Below, one piece after another: positions 53,880 to 64,000 of a DNA stretch of 64,000 nucleotides. The DNA comes from Apodemus sylvaticus. Lineage: Eukaryota > Chordata > Mammalia > Rodentia > Muridae. Where the stretch lies: the NCBI RefSeq assembly GCF_947179515.1, contig NC_067472.1, forward strand, positions 78,671,766 to 78,735,765, read 5' to 3'. The position numbers and the translations under genes were made by a program. Position 1 is the first letter of the stretch; each line of letters opens with the position of its first letter. A model generated the notes under the pieces. It was given only the letters and a program-made list of their open reading frames with translations, was not told the DNA's origin and searched no databases.

Positions 53880-56600
53880 AAAAAAAAGATTAAAGAATTC
53901 TTCCTATGCACAGGGGCTTGTGGGACTGGATAAATTGTGTAAATGCCTTGACTCTCAGTCAACGGGAAATCTAAACTAGATCCAAGAGCGTGGGGGACAC
54001 TTTCCTTCTCTTGTCCCCTTAATTCTCAGTCTTCTCATCTTGCCTCATTTGCAATGTTTGATGAAATGAAGTGTTGCCTGAGACTAGAATTGCAAACACA
54101 GCCAATCAATATCTTTAAACTTGCCATTCTTTTTACTTCTGATGGGGTGTGAGGTAGGACTCCTATCATGGGGTCTGAGTTTGCACCAAAAGGACAGGAT
54201 CGCTTCTCTTAGAAGACTCTGGTCTCCATGGCAATTCAAGAAGGGAGGGAGAAAGACTCACTGAAATGGAGGCTCATGCCACTTTCCTTACATCTTCCAG
54301 CCCCTCCTTTACCTTACCCAGCCCCTCCCCCACATTACCAAAATCCAGAGAGTATTTCTTCACACCTTCAAATAAAAATACTCTATCCAGTATAGCAGTT
54401 AAATTCCTAACCCTGACATCTCATGCCTCCTCCAGGGGCTGCCAGTTGCAGCCAGCTGCTGTTGAGAGGACACTTCCTGCTGGCTTCCCATGCATACCAC
54501 CATCACCCCACCCCCTTGCTCTCAAGATTCACATACTCACCACCCAGGTTTGAAGCTTCTACAAGGATCAGTGTTCACCCAAACACCTGCTTTTTCTCTT
54601 GTCACAAAAGTCTAGCATCTTCCCAGTCACTGTCTGAGTGGAGAGGCCCCCCAGCTCCACAGCCCTCGTTCCCTGCTTCCCTAACGCCCTCCATACCCTC
54701 ACCACCCCCCATTTCATTGCTTTGACATATTTTATACTAACATCAATTTATCCAGTCCCTCTCGTTGGAAAAGAAGGTCTCCGAGCTAGGCTGTTGGCTC
54801 TCTTCCTACCTCTCTGGCAAACGGGGTCTCCACCATAGTCATCAACATAAGTTGAGTTTGTCTCTTTACCAAGGGGACAGAGGAAAAGGAGAAACATCAG
54901 TTACCCTGCAGTAGCAGAAAGCATTGGAAGGCATTGGAAGGCCTGGGTGGTTCGTTGCCTGTAGAACTCAGGATGAGGTGATATTTACAGCACATCATCT
55001 AGAATTAGTGAGCAAATAGGCTTTGGATGGAACATGGATTCCAGGGAAAGCAGACCAACGGAAGCTGCTGAGATGGCAGCTAGCGGTTCTACCCTGTTGA
55101 CTTTCACTGACTTTGGATGCCTCAGATACTAGGTCAGATACAATCCCAGAATAACCTACCATAGCTTTATGATGACCTCCTTGTCTCTGAATGGATCAGG
55201 GAGGGCCTTTGAGACACCAGAGGTATCTCTTAGACTTAGGATTAGAAGGACTTGCTGTAAGGGAACCTGAGGACCAGGTTGAGGCAGTGAGGCAATCCTG
55301 ACTGCATGGGAGGAGTAAGGAGAATAGATTGAAACTGTGACAGGTTAGGTACACTTCTGTCCCAAAGGTTCTGGCTATGTCATGTAAAAAATACAAGGGC
55401 ATCCTCCCAGGGTTTGGTATCAGACTGTGTGTGTGATGTGCCCCTAATAACAATAAGAGAGCTAGATGACATTGATGAGGCTAGAGAGAGAGCTTGGGAG
55501 AGATGTGAGAGTGAGGAAATAGAGACTCCAGAGGACTCCATCCAGGGAGAGGGAAAGAATACAAAGAAAGAACATTAGAGTAGGAAATGTGGGAGAACAT
55601 CAGCACAGAAGCAGAACTGGGGACAACCACGCAATGGACATAAAATGATGGTGCTGGGGCCAGTGATGCTCTTGAACTTGGTGGAGAGGAAAGGAAGGAG
55701 AGGTAGAACAGTGGCTGGGGCCTTTTACCCCAGGAATAAGAGCCCTGGCCTATTTCCAGCTCCTCAGGGCAGGACTCTCTAGCTATCCGGGATCAGTTTT
55801 CAGTCCCAGATGGTGAGCCTGCAAGGAAAGGGTGGATGCTCTGAATTCCTGACTGAGAGTAATCTGCAGGCCATTAAGGGCTGACTCTGCTACTTCTAGC
55901 CCCTCCCTAGGCTCCAACCTCTCTACTGAGAAGGTCCTGAGGACTCAGGGTTCACAGGGCTAGTCTAACAGGGTCTCAAGTACTAGGACTTAGGGGTCAG
56001 TTCTAGGGACGTTAGATCAAGAGGAAATCAGTCTTGGAAGGGAAGGACCTAAAGAGAGAAGAGATCCTCAGCATTGATCTGAGGTGTTTCAGACCTCAGA
56101 AAGGGACAGCTCTCTCTGGTGATCTATAACCATGGTCCTTGGAGGTCCTGGGGGTCTAAGTCTTCACAGAGGAAGGCTTATATAAATCTCTGTCCCTCTG
56201 CTTCCCACATGACCATTGGACTAACCACCTGCAGCACCAGGTTCCCCTCACAGAGAAAAAAGACTTGAGGAGGGTCTGGACTGAGGATGGATACATGGAA
56301 GGTGAAGGGCAGATAGCCCAGGCACAGCAAAGTATTCATCACAGCAGGCTTTGTGATATAGGTGTTCACTATTTAATTTTTTAAACTTTATAATTGGATT
56401 TTTCATAATATAAAATCAACAAATAGAGAAAAATTATCAGTTGAATGAATATTTGGCACTGCTCAGAGTTGAAAGTGATTTTGTTTTCTGGGAGATGTAT
56501 CACAGATGACTGGAGAGGGTAACAGTTAGCTGGGGTCAGTTTTTGGGACTGACCTAGGGCAAGGACTGACTCTCAGGGAAGAATACCTACAGATCTCCAG
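53880..56600. other. SINE-poor stretch upstream of Zg16
   Basis: About 2.7 kb without a recognisable B1, B2, B3, B4 or microsatellite, the longest such stretch in the window. No exon is apparent. Its position and the lack of insertions make it a candidate for Zg16 control sequence, which is inference. Confidence 0.4.
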
Positions 56601-56619
56601 ACCTCTTGGATTACATTCT

Positions 56620-56750
56620 CATTTGTTTGTTTGGGTTTTCAGACAGGGTCTCATTTATAGCCCAGACTGGCCTTGAACTCATGATCCTCCACCTCCCTCC
56701 ACCCCTCTAATGTTAGTATTACAGACATGAGCCACCATGTCTGGAATAAT
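56620..56750 (-). repeat. Old reverse B1-like SINE
   Basis: 'ggttttcagacagggtctcatttatagcccagactggccttgaactc' to 'gacatgagccaccatgtctgg'. Confidence 0.7.
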
Positions 56751-56899
56751 CACACTCTTTAAATATTAACTGTTTCCCCACCCTTCAGATGGACTTTTAG
56801 CAAATTGTCTCTCCATGAGTCTGGCACTTTGTCTAGAGTGGACCCCACCTTGCCACCTACAACCCTTACAGGAAAGGCAGGATAAGATGTTCCAGACCT

Positions 56900-57026
56900 G
56901 CTCAACACCTGACCCTAAGAAGCTGGTCATGTTTGCTCAGCAGGTGAGGTTCACAGGATAAAGAACAGTGGGAGGGCTTGGACATGGTATAAAAGCTCTG
57001 GAAATTTCTAGAAGATTAGCACCTGC
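56900..57026 (+). promoter_or_regulatory. Zg16 core promoter: TATA box with FOXA-like site and E-boxes
   Basis: TATAAAA lies at 56988-56994. Upstream are TGTTTGCTCA (56930-56939), which fits the FOXA consensus, and E-boxes CACCTG (56906-56911) and CAGGTG (56941-56946). A further CACCTG at 57020-57025 lies at the expected transcript start. E-boxes of this type serve PTF1A-type bHLH factors in acinar cells, and FOXA factors act in gut goblet cells, so the set suits the known Zg16 expression. Factor binding is inference from motifs. Confidence 0.6.
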
Positions 57027-57042
57027 AACTTCTAGGGGGAAG
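57018..57042 (+). other. Zg16 non-coding first exon (inferred)
   Basis: The start is placed about 30 bp after the TATA box. The 3' end is a strong donor, GGAAG|GTGAGT, at 57042/57043. The next acceptor (TTCCCCCCACAG) is at 57691. The exon is very short, so transcript data are needed to fix its start. Confidence 0.55.
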
Positions 57043-57698
57043 GTGAGTTGGGAGATATTCAAATATAGTTAGAAAAGACAATGCCTGGACTGTAGCAGGG
57101 GAGACTTGGGTGTTAGCTCCTGGAAGTGAGCTATTTTGGAGTGCAAGCATGTCTGGTTTTGTCTAAGAGATGCTTGGGGGGTGGGTGAAATGGATTTGGA
57201 CAGTTTGGCTGTCAGAGACAGGATCACGACACACAGTCAAGTTGCCTGGGATCTGATGTCTTCAGCTCACCGATGTCCCTCCTATCAGCCTCTCTCAGCT
57301 CCACCAGTTCGTCTCAGTCCCTGTCATTGGTACAGTGTCTTCTGCCATCTCCTTTGCTCCTGAGGCAACATAGAGGCACCTCTAAAATCTTCTTTGCTGA
57401 TTTAAGAGTAGAATGATGCTGGAGGCCTAACTGTGCCTCAGATACCTCATAGACCAGCTGATTTCATGTAGGTTTTGTTCAGATTCCTGGTGCATCAACT
57501 CAGCTACCTCAGGACTGCAGATGGCCTTTACCTCCCCTTCAGAAAGCTCTCTGGGGCTTTGTGAGGATGGAGGAAGACTTGACTCAGCTTACAGAGACAG
57601 AAAGTTAGGATTCGCCTTTGGATATGGAGAGAAGAGTAGCTACAGTCATGTCAGGGAATGAGCCTTCTTTTTCCCCTTCTTCCCCCCACAGCCTCAGA

Positions 57699-59546
57699 AT
57701 GTTGGCCATCGCCTTGTTGGTCCTTCTTTGTGCCTCGGCCTCTGCTAATTCCAGTAAGTGGAATGCCACAGGAGATCGTGGGAAGGCAGACCATGTACTG
57801 CTGCTGGCCAGGATTTCCAGACGCTGGTTTGGGTGGTGGGAGGAAGTAGGGTAATGGGGAACAGCTGAGCTACCAGATCATCTGTCCCAACAGGCCTTTC
57901 TTTCCCTCTAGTTCAGTCTAGGACCTCCTCCTACAGTGGAGAGTATGGAGGTAAAGGAGGAAAGCGATTCTCTCATTCTGGCAACCAGCTGGACGGCCCC
58001 ATCACTGCCATCCGTATCCGTGTCAACAGATACTACATAGTAGGGTAAGAGTCTCTGTGTCTGGACGTTAGGGTCTGACCAGGACCATCCTGGAAAGTTG
58101 GAAAGTTCTCATTGACCTTGGATCACACTGTGCACATGAACTTGGCAAGTGGTAATTACCAACCCCAGGAGCCTCATTACCTGGGTTGGATTTCACCTTT
58201 GGTTAAAACTTTTTCCAATATTTCTATTGAGCATCCTTTTTCTTTGCTTGCTGTCTGTCCTGGAATAGTCCAATCCTACCCTCCAGGTGGAAACTCCCAT
58301 CACATGAAGAGCCAAACGTGTTTCTTTCTGTTCCATGTTCTGAACCATGAGACAGTTGTTGGCTTGTCTCTTCCCTGTCTGGCCTGGGCAGACTCCTGGT
58401 GTTTGAAATCCTAGGGCCTCTTTGAAGTGTGTATTGTGGGCAAACTCAGACTCTTGTTGTTTAAGTGCCTCTGAGAAACTGACTTTTGCCCCACAAGCAT
58501 ATTTAGCATCAAAAGGAGAGGTTGAGATTCTCTGCCTGGTCTCCTAGGGCTCATGCAGCCTTTATAGCATATGGAATTTTTTACCAGTCTGAAGATCTCA
58601 GCATGTAGACTAAGAAGTCTTGATTTGCCAGGCAGTAGTGCCATATGCCTTTATTCCCAGCAATTGGGGGGCAGAGGCAGCTGGTATTCTGGGTTCAAGG
58701 CCAGCCTGGTCTACAGAGTGAGTTCCAAGACAACCAGGGCTATACAGAGAAACCCTGTCTCAAAAAACCAAAAAAGAAAAAAGAAAAGTCTTGATTTTAT
58801 TTTTTTTAAGATTTATTATATTTACTCGAATACACTGTAGCTGTCTTCAGACACACCAGCAGAGGACATCATATCCCATTACAGATGGTTGTGAACCACT
58901 GTAACCACCATGTGGTTGCTGGGAAGTGAACTTAGGACCTCTGGAAGAGCTCTTGATCTCTGAGCCATCGCTGCAGCCCAGAAATGTTTGTCATTGATCT
59001 AGGTTCTGCTGATGTGCATATGTGAGTGTGTGCTCAATGTCTCATTGTGCATGTGGAAGCCGGAGGCAGGGGGGTTCTCTTGCTCCACACGTGGGTCCCA
59101 GGGCTTGAACTCAGGTTATCAGACTTGGCAGCAAGCGTCTCTACCAGCTGAGCCATCTCGGCAGCCCAGTCTTGAATTTCGATAATCATGTCTGATGTGT
59201 CCCTTCTTCTCTTCACGCCCCTGCCTGCAGTCTCCAGGTGCGCTATGGCACAGTGTGGAGTGACTATGTAGGTGGCAAACAGGGAGACCTGGAGGAGATC
59301 TTTCTGCACCCCGGGGAATCTGTGATCCAGGTGTCTGGCAAATACAAAACTTACGTGAAGCAGCTGATCTTCGTGACAGACAAAGGCCGCTACCTGCCTT
59401 TTGGAAAAGACTCAGGCACGAGTTTCAACGCTGTTCCTTTGCACCCCAACACTGTCCTCCGCTTCTTTAGTGGCCGATCTGGTTCTGTCATAGATTCTAT
59501 TAGCATGCACTGGGATTCCTACCCTAGCGACTGCAACACCTGCTGA
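57699..59546 (+). CDS. Zg16: Zymogen granule protein 16 (ZG16), secreted jacalin-type lectin, 167 aa, 3 coding exons
   Basis: Coding exons are 57699-57753, 57912-58044 and 59231-59546, all with GT-AG borders; they sum to 504 bases, 167 codons plus TGA. Residues 1-16 are a signal peptide (MLAIALLVLLCASASA). The jacalin-like beta-prism domain covers about 24-159. It opens with the glycine-rich GG loop GGKGGK (31-36) and closes with the sugar-binding loop GSVID (147-151), where Asp151 of the Gly-X-X-X-Asp motif contacts mannose in this family. The basic patch K36, R37, R53, R55, R58, linked in human ZG16 to sulfated glycosaminoglycan binding, is present. Two cysteines (164 and 167) lie at the C-terminus. 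ZG16 helps condense pancreatic zymogen granules, and in gut mucus it binds Gram-positive peptidoglycan and aggregates bacteria. The frame is intact, and the length equals that of human ZG16. The last intron (about 1.2 kb) has taken in B1, B2 and B3 elements. Confidence 0.97.
58628..58790 (+). repeat. B1 SINE in Zg16 intron 3
   Basis: 'gccaggcagtagtgccatatgcctttattcccagc' to 'gagaaaccctgtctcaaaaaacc'. Confidence 0.9.
58795..59168 (-). repeat. B2 and B3 SINEs in Zg16 intron 3
   Basis: B2 58795-58980 ('taagatttattatatttactcgaatacactgtagctgtc'); B3 58990-59168 ('gtgcatgtggaagccggaggcagg' to 'gagccatctcggcagccc'). Confidence 0.88.
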
Positions 59547-59655
59547 AACCCACTTTCCTCTCTGGCAGGGGTGCTGTGGTGGGTGTGAGAACTCCCTCAT
59601 CACTAAGCATCATGCAAGCATGCAAATAGCTTAATAAAAAGGATATGGTTAAAGA
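59547..59655 (+). other. Zg16 3' UTR with polyA signal
   Basis: About 110 bp of 3' UTR follow the TGA at 59544-59546. AATAAA at 59633-59638 is a canonical polyadenylation signal, so cleavage is expected near 59650-59660. Confidence 0.8.
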
Positions 59656-59734
59656 CAGTGTTTTTCTACATTCTAATTCCAGTAGAAATGTGTGAATCTT
59701 ATTTCTGACTTTTTAAGAAATTAAATAAGAATAA

Positions 59735-59972
59735 TGTTTTTGAGTCAGGGTCTTCCTACATAGTCCTGGCTGTCCTGAAACTCACTATGTAGACTAGGCT
59801 GGCCTTGAACAGACAGAAATTGATTGTCTCTGCCTCTCCCACAGAGTGCTGGGCTTACAGGGCTGTGCCTCCATGCCTGGCTAATTATCAGGCCACTGTT
59901 GGACATTAGACTGAGGAAATGGGAGGATGAGGAAGAGAAGTGCTAGGGACTTTCTTTTTCCATTTTTTTTTC

Positions 59973-60003
<31 letters not shown>

Positions 60004-60157
60004 GAGAGAAGGTTTCATGGTGTAATCCTAGATGTCCCGGAACTCACTCTGTAGACTAGGCTGGCCTCAAACTCAGAGATCCACCTGCCTCTGATTCTTG
60101 AGTGCTGCCATTAAAGGCATGTGCCATCCCTGCCTGGCGGGGCTCTTCTTTGTACTT

Positions 60158-60195
<38 letters not shown>
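59735..60195 (-). repeat. Two reverse B1 SINEs, a (TG)n tract and a polyA run downstream of Zg16
   Basis: B1 59735-59885 ('gagtcagggtcttcctacatagtcctgg'); (TG)n 59975-60002; B1 60005-60140; A run 60159-60193. Confidence 0.85.
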
Positions 60196-60950
60196 CAATA
60201 TTCTGCCTACACTGGCTCTTTCCAAGGATAATCCCTGAGGATTTTTCCTAATAGTTCAGAGGCTAGGGTAAGCTCGTTTGCACCAACTTGCTAAAACTGT
60301 CTCAAAAACAAACAAACAAACAAACAAACAAACAAAAGGGGGAGTTCTCCCTGAACCACAGTGGTGATCTAATCCAGAATTTGCGAGGCCAGGCTGGTCT
60401 GTCTACATAGTGAGTTCAAGGCTACCTCAGACTGCATAGTGAGACCCTCAGTAAGAGGCTTAGGGAGGAAGGATTGTCACAGGTTTAAGACCAGCATGGG
60501 AGCATAGTGAATACACCAGTCTTGAATACAGTGAGACACCTGAATGCATGAATAAGAGAGACATGTCACAGAGGGGAGGGCCTCATTGTGGGTAGTCACC
60601 AATATAAGGGGTCAGTGACATTAAGGGCCCCTAGAGAGTCAGCAAAGATATAAGTCACTTTGAAAGGAATTATTAGAATCCCAGTTTCAAATCCTAGGCT
60701 ATGAACAGTTTTAGTGGGTAGCAGCAGGGGTTACTGAAGTCTGGGGTCTCAGACATGTGCCACCAACACCCTGCTTTGTGATGCTAGGTGAACACTTTAT
60801 CAACTGACCATGTCTCCAAATGTTCCTTCTATTAAATAGTTACATGCAGGAGATTATGCCATTGCTTTATTTTATTTATATGTAAATCATGTAACATCAA
60901 ATTCACTCCTTTAAAAGCTGCAGTTTGGGTAGGGATATAGTCTGTGGCAT
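60196..60950. other. Mostly unique sequence with B1 fragments
   Basis: (AAAC)n at 60307-60336 and a B1-like piece at 60380-60450 ('gcgaggccaggctggtctgtctacatagtgag'). No gene. Confidence 0.4.
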
Positions 60951-60974
60951 ATCCATATGTGTAAATGTAATACA

Positions 60975-60976
60975 TG

Positions 60977-61022
<46 letters not shown>

Positions 61023-61026
61023 CGCA
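60975..61026. repeat. (TG)n(CG)n alternating tract
   Basis: 'tgtgtgtgtg...tgtgcgcgcgcgcg' is about 50 bp of strict alternating purine-pyrimidine ending in six CG steps, a classic Z-DNA-prone sequence. Confidence 0.95.
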
Positions 61027-61112
61027 GACAGATGTTGAGGTCAAGCATCTTCTGGTGCTCTCCAGAAAATTTTTTCGTTTTGAAATTTTTTCTTTTCTTT
61101 TCTTTCTTACTT

Positions 61113-61384
61113 TCTCTTTTATTCATTCATTCATTCATTCATCTTTTTCCTTTCTGAGTGTGTGTGTGACTGTGTGTGACTGTGTGAATGTGACTGTGTA
61201 TGACTGTGTGTGACTGTGTGAGTGTGTGTGTGAGAGTATGCATGTGTATGTATATGTGTGTGTGACTGTGTGTGACTGTGTGTATGTGACCATGTGTGAC
61301 TGTGTGTGTGTGTGAGAGTATGCATGTGTATGTATATGTGTGTGTGACTGTGTGTGACTGTGTGTGAGAGTGTGTGTGTGGGTA
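61113..61384. repeat. (ATTC)n and TGTGTGACTG higher-order minisatellite
   Basis: (ATTC)n 61120-61141. Then TGTGTGACTG-type decamers from 61157 to 61384. The block 'gagagtatgcatgtgtatgtatatgtgtgtgtgactg' occurs twice about 83 bp apart, so a larger unit was duplicated. Confidence 0.93.
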
Positions 61385-61675
61385 GACAGGCACACACAGC
61401 TGTGCACATGTGTCCCTGCAGAGATCACAGTCAACACTATGTGCCCTGTCTGTCTCCACCTTAACAGTTTTGAGGCAGGGTCTCTCACTGAACCTGAAGC
61501 TTTCTGTTTAATAGAGGCTGGCTCCCTGGAGACTCCCAGAACCTCCCTGTCTCTGCTCCCCAGGGTGTAGTAACAATGGCCATGCCTGGCTCTTATGGGG
61601 TGCTGGAGATTTAACTCCAATCCAGTTGCTTTCACAGCCAGGCTTCTTACCCCCGAACCCTCTTTCCAGCCCCAC
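61385..61675 (-). repeat. B4/RSINE-type SINE, reverse
   Basis: 'ttttgaggcagggtctctcactgaacctgaagc' to 'gaaccctctttccagcccc'. Confidence 0.65.
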
Positions 61676-61737
61676 AGGTTAGATTTTTGCAAAAAACATG
61701 TATTTGAAGACATTTTTTCTTTACTTAAAGAAAGGTT

Positions 61738-62000
61738 TGGGCACTGGAGAGACAGTTCAGCAGGTTGCTCTTGCAGAGGACCTGGATTCAATTCCCTTCA
61801 CCCAAATGTAGTGTCCATATAGACATACAGGCAACACACACATATTAAATAAACAAATTATTACACAAATAACACTTGACATGGTGGAGTACATCTTTCA
61901 CCCCAGCACTGGGGATGGAGAGTCAGGAAAACCTCTGTGAGTGTGAGGCTAGTCTGATCTACATAGTGAATGCTAAGACAGTAGAGCTACATAATTAGGG
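61738..62000 (+). repeat. B2/B3-type SINE and old B1
   Basis: B3-like 61738-61860 ('ggcactggagagacagttcagcagg'); B1-like 61870-61995 ('acttgacatggtggagtacatctttcaccccagc'). Confidence 0.7.
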
Positions 62001-62004
62001 GGCA

Positions 62005-62365
62005 TGATGCCTTCTTCAGCAGCCTTCCTACATGGTACAGGGGTTTTCATGGCTGTTGCTTCTACATGATAAGTTTGAAGAATTATTTAATATTGGTTGG
62101 AGGTGCTTCATCATGATACCTTGAGAAATAAGTCACTGATTTCATGAGACATACAAATGACATAGCTGCCGTGTATATGGTTTGCTGGTGCATTGTTACC
62201 ATCACTATTTCCTGAGAGACTGTTTGCAATCCCAGCAGGGGAGCACAGGTATTCTCTGAACCCTTGGCTGGAGAATGGTCCTCGTCTGTTCATGAAGGTC
62301 ATCTCTTCAACCAAGCAAGCAGGAACACACACGGAGCAGTGATAGAGGGAAGGGACACCAGCTGA
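62005..62365. other. Unique intergenic sequence
   Basis: The 101-aa minus frame 62111-62416 has no family features; part of it overlaps the B2 that follows. Confidence 0.3.
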
Positions 62366-62367
62366 TG

Positions 62368-62498
62368 CGTGCCAGAGAGGGCACCAGATCTCATTACAGA
62401 TGGTTGTGAGCCACAATGTGGTTGTTTGGAATTGAACTCAGGTCCTCCAGAAGAGCAGCCAGTGATCTTAACCGCTGAGCCATCTCTTCAGTCCCTTG
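62368..62498 (-). repeat. B2 SINE, truncated
   Basis: 'agagagggcaccagatctcattacagatggttgtgagcc' to 'gagccatctcttcagtccc'. Confidence 0.88.
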
Positions 62499-62584
62499 TC
62501 AATGTTTCTTAAAGTGATAATTCTGAAATAAAGCAAAAGTTCTTGTCAAGGATTTAAATACTAAGAGTAAGGGAAATATAGGTG

Positions 62585-62850
62585 TCCTATTTAGCTTTGT
62601 CAATTTGACATAACCTTAAATCATCTGATAGGAAAACCTCCATTGAGAAACCACTAGATCAAATAAGCCCATTGATTGTCTGCAGATAGGGAAGCCCCTA
62701 GATTGTTAATTGGTAAAGGAAGTTCCCAGCCCACTGTGAGCAGCACCATCCCTTAGCAAGTGTTCCCATGCTGTATCAGAGCACTGGTTAAACATGAACC
62801 CGAGTGAGCCACCCAGCCAGTAGCATCCTCCATGATTCTCAGACATATGC
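62585..62850 (+). mobile_element. URR1B-like element, partial
   Basis: 'tttagctttgtcaatttgacataacc' and 'gttcccagcccactgtgagcagcaccatcccttagc' follow the family order seen at 21073-21465. Confidence 0.5.
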
Positions 62851-62939
62851 TTCAGTGTGGGATGATTAAAATAGCAAATCTCTGCCTATGTACTACTGTG
62901 TGTGCTGAAAACACTCAAAATGTATTCTTTTGCTGTAGA

Positions 62940-63060
62940 TAATGGGTCATACCTGTAATATTAGCATTAGGGGCTAAGACAGGGGGATTGCTTAGAATGT
63001 GAGGCCAGTCTGACCTACATAGTAAGATCCAATCCAGCCTAGAGCACTGAGTGAGAATAT
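62940..63060 (+). repeat. Old B1-like SINE
   Basis: 'gggtcatacctgtaatattagcattaggggctaagacagggggattgc'. Confidence 0.5.
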
Positions 63061-63105
63061 GTAGCTGGAATTTGCTTTGTTGTGGGTTCTTCTCTCTCTT
63101 ACCCT

Positions 63106-63184
63106 TCACACACGCACACACACACACACACATACACACACAGACACACACACACACAGACACAGACACACACACACACACACC
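63106..63184. repeat. (CA)n microsatellite with interruptions
   Basis: CA units with ATAC and AGAC interruptions over about 78 bp. Confidence 0.96.
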
Positions 63185-64000
63185 ATTTCATAACACTAGA
63201 TAGGAGAAAACAAGGATAGAGGGGTAGAGTAATTAGAAAAATTCCTGAATCTAATTTCTTTCCTTTGTTTCTTCTTTGACCATGGCTACTAACAAACCAC
63301 ACCCAGCTTCCCTAAAAGACCAATAACCACCAACTCTACCTCTTGGGGCCCTAGCAATTATGTACGCTTTGAAAAGTTCCCAGAATTCCAAAAGCCACAC
63401 AATCGCACAAACTCTTTGTAGATGGCAAAACCATGGCTCTGCTAGGGCAGGAGGCAAACCATAGCCAGCTGCTGCGGACAGTCCGAAGCAGCCCACAGCC
63501 CACACCAGGATTAAAATGAAAACACATTCTTATAATACTTTTGTGTTTTCTAAGGAACCAAGATTCCAGAATTCTCACTACAGGACCCTGCCCCTCCCCA
63601 CCTGAAAAAAAAGTTTGGGTGATGGTACTTACCTTAAATTCCAGCAGAGACATGCAGATCTCTTTGAGGCCAGCCTGGTCTACAGAGTTCCAGGACAGCT
63701 AAGTTTATACAGAGAAACTCTGTCTTGAAAAACAAAACAACAGAAAGAAAAAGCTGAGTCTGGAGGTCCACAGCTATGAGTCAGACACACGGAGGGGTGG
63801 ATCACCACGATTTTGATGCCTGCCTGGTCTACACAGACAGTGTCAATCTGTCCATCAACAAACAGCAAGATGTATCTCAAACAGGCACACAACTGCTCCT
63901 TTAGTAGTTCTGGGGTGTGTGGTGTTCCGTGTACTAGGGCTCTCGGCTCCCTCCTGTCAGCATCTGTTCTTTCCTCAGCCACCCCTCCTTTAGCCTCTGA
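63185..64000. other. Window end: unique sequence and a B1 fragment
   Basis: A B1-like piece lies at 63640-63745 ('tttgaggccagcctggtctacagagttccagg'). Kif22 is expected downstream by synteny, but no Kif22 exon is recognisable here. Confidence 0.4.

Larger units (their letters stand above)
58045..59230 (+). other. Zg16 intron 3 carrying SINE insertions
   Basis: The donor is GG|GTAAGA and the acceptor CCCTGCCTGCAG|T. The intron contains a plus-strand B1 (about 58628-58790), a minus-strand B2 (about 58795-58980) and a minus-strand B3 (about 58985-59168). The B3 ends about 60 bp before the acceptor and does not disturb it. Confidence 0.85.

Noticed and set aside
61135..61791. 218-aa minus-strand frame
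   Set aside because: It is a translation of B3/B4 SINE and TGTGTGACTG repeat sequence.
62500..64000. Kif22 first exon at the window end
   Set aside because: No CpG-rich promoter or kinesin N-terminal coding sequence is visible.
1..64000. CRISPR arrays, prophage, operons or other prokaryotic systems
   Set aside because: Direct repeats here are SINEs, microsatellites and minisatellites of a rodent genome; spliced genes and retroelements rule out a bacterial source.

Overview
This is eukaryotic, rodent-type DNA, most probably from the genus Mus. The evidence is the repeat content: dozens of B1 elements with the 'atttctgagttc' core seen in mouse copies, B2 elements with the 'ggctggagagatggctcag' head, B3/B4 SINEs, a 5'-truncated L1, many (TG)n/(CA)n tracts, and few rat-type ID elements. 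No bacterial, phage, CRISPR or operon-like content was seen.

Two protein-coding genes are supported. (1) The orthologue of human C16orf54 (mouse AI467606) lies on the minus strand at 15281-15958. It encodes a 225-aa single-pass membrane protein, and the whole reading frame sits in one terminal exon directly behind a splice acceptor. (2) Zg16, zymogen granule protein 16, lies on the plus strand. Its TATA box is at 56988, its coding exons are 57699-57753, 57912-58044 and 59231-59546, and its polyA signal is at 59633. It encodes a 167-aa secreted jacalin-type lectin. The order and orientation (C16orf54 minus, then ZG16 plus) match human 16p11.2, between QPRT and KIF22. I see no exons of those two flanking genes.

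Layout: 1-14.2 kb is repeat-rich intergenic DNA. It contains an old hAT-like element interrupted by a B2, and a 26-bp minisatellite at 10.9-11.3 kb. From 14.2 to 17.2 kb lie the C16orf54 3' flank, gene and upstream region. From 17.2 to 53.9 kb is a SINE-dense intergenic tract with an L1-in-B2 nest (18.4-19.2 kb), a six-fold CACGTG array (25.55-25.64 kb), a broken processed pseudogene I cannot name (36.7-37.4 kb), a composite repeat with internal direct repeats (37.7-39.2 kb), a strong G-run cluster (44.03-44.10 kb) and long pyrimidine and purine/pyrimidine tracts. From 53.9 to 56.6 kb is a SINE-poor stretch upstream of Zg16. From 57.0 to 59.7 kb is Zg16, and 59.7-64 kb is repeat-rich downstream DNA.

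The two genes are not known to work together. C16orf54 is mainly a leukocyte gene. ZG16 acts in pancreatic zymogen granules and intestinal mucus. I found no convincing new biological system. The items most worth checking are the CACGTG array, the unnamed pseudogene, the composite repeat, the G-run cluster and the Zg16 promoter. Boundaries of repeats are estimates made by eye; family names follow consensus patterns I recognise, without a database search.
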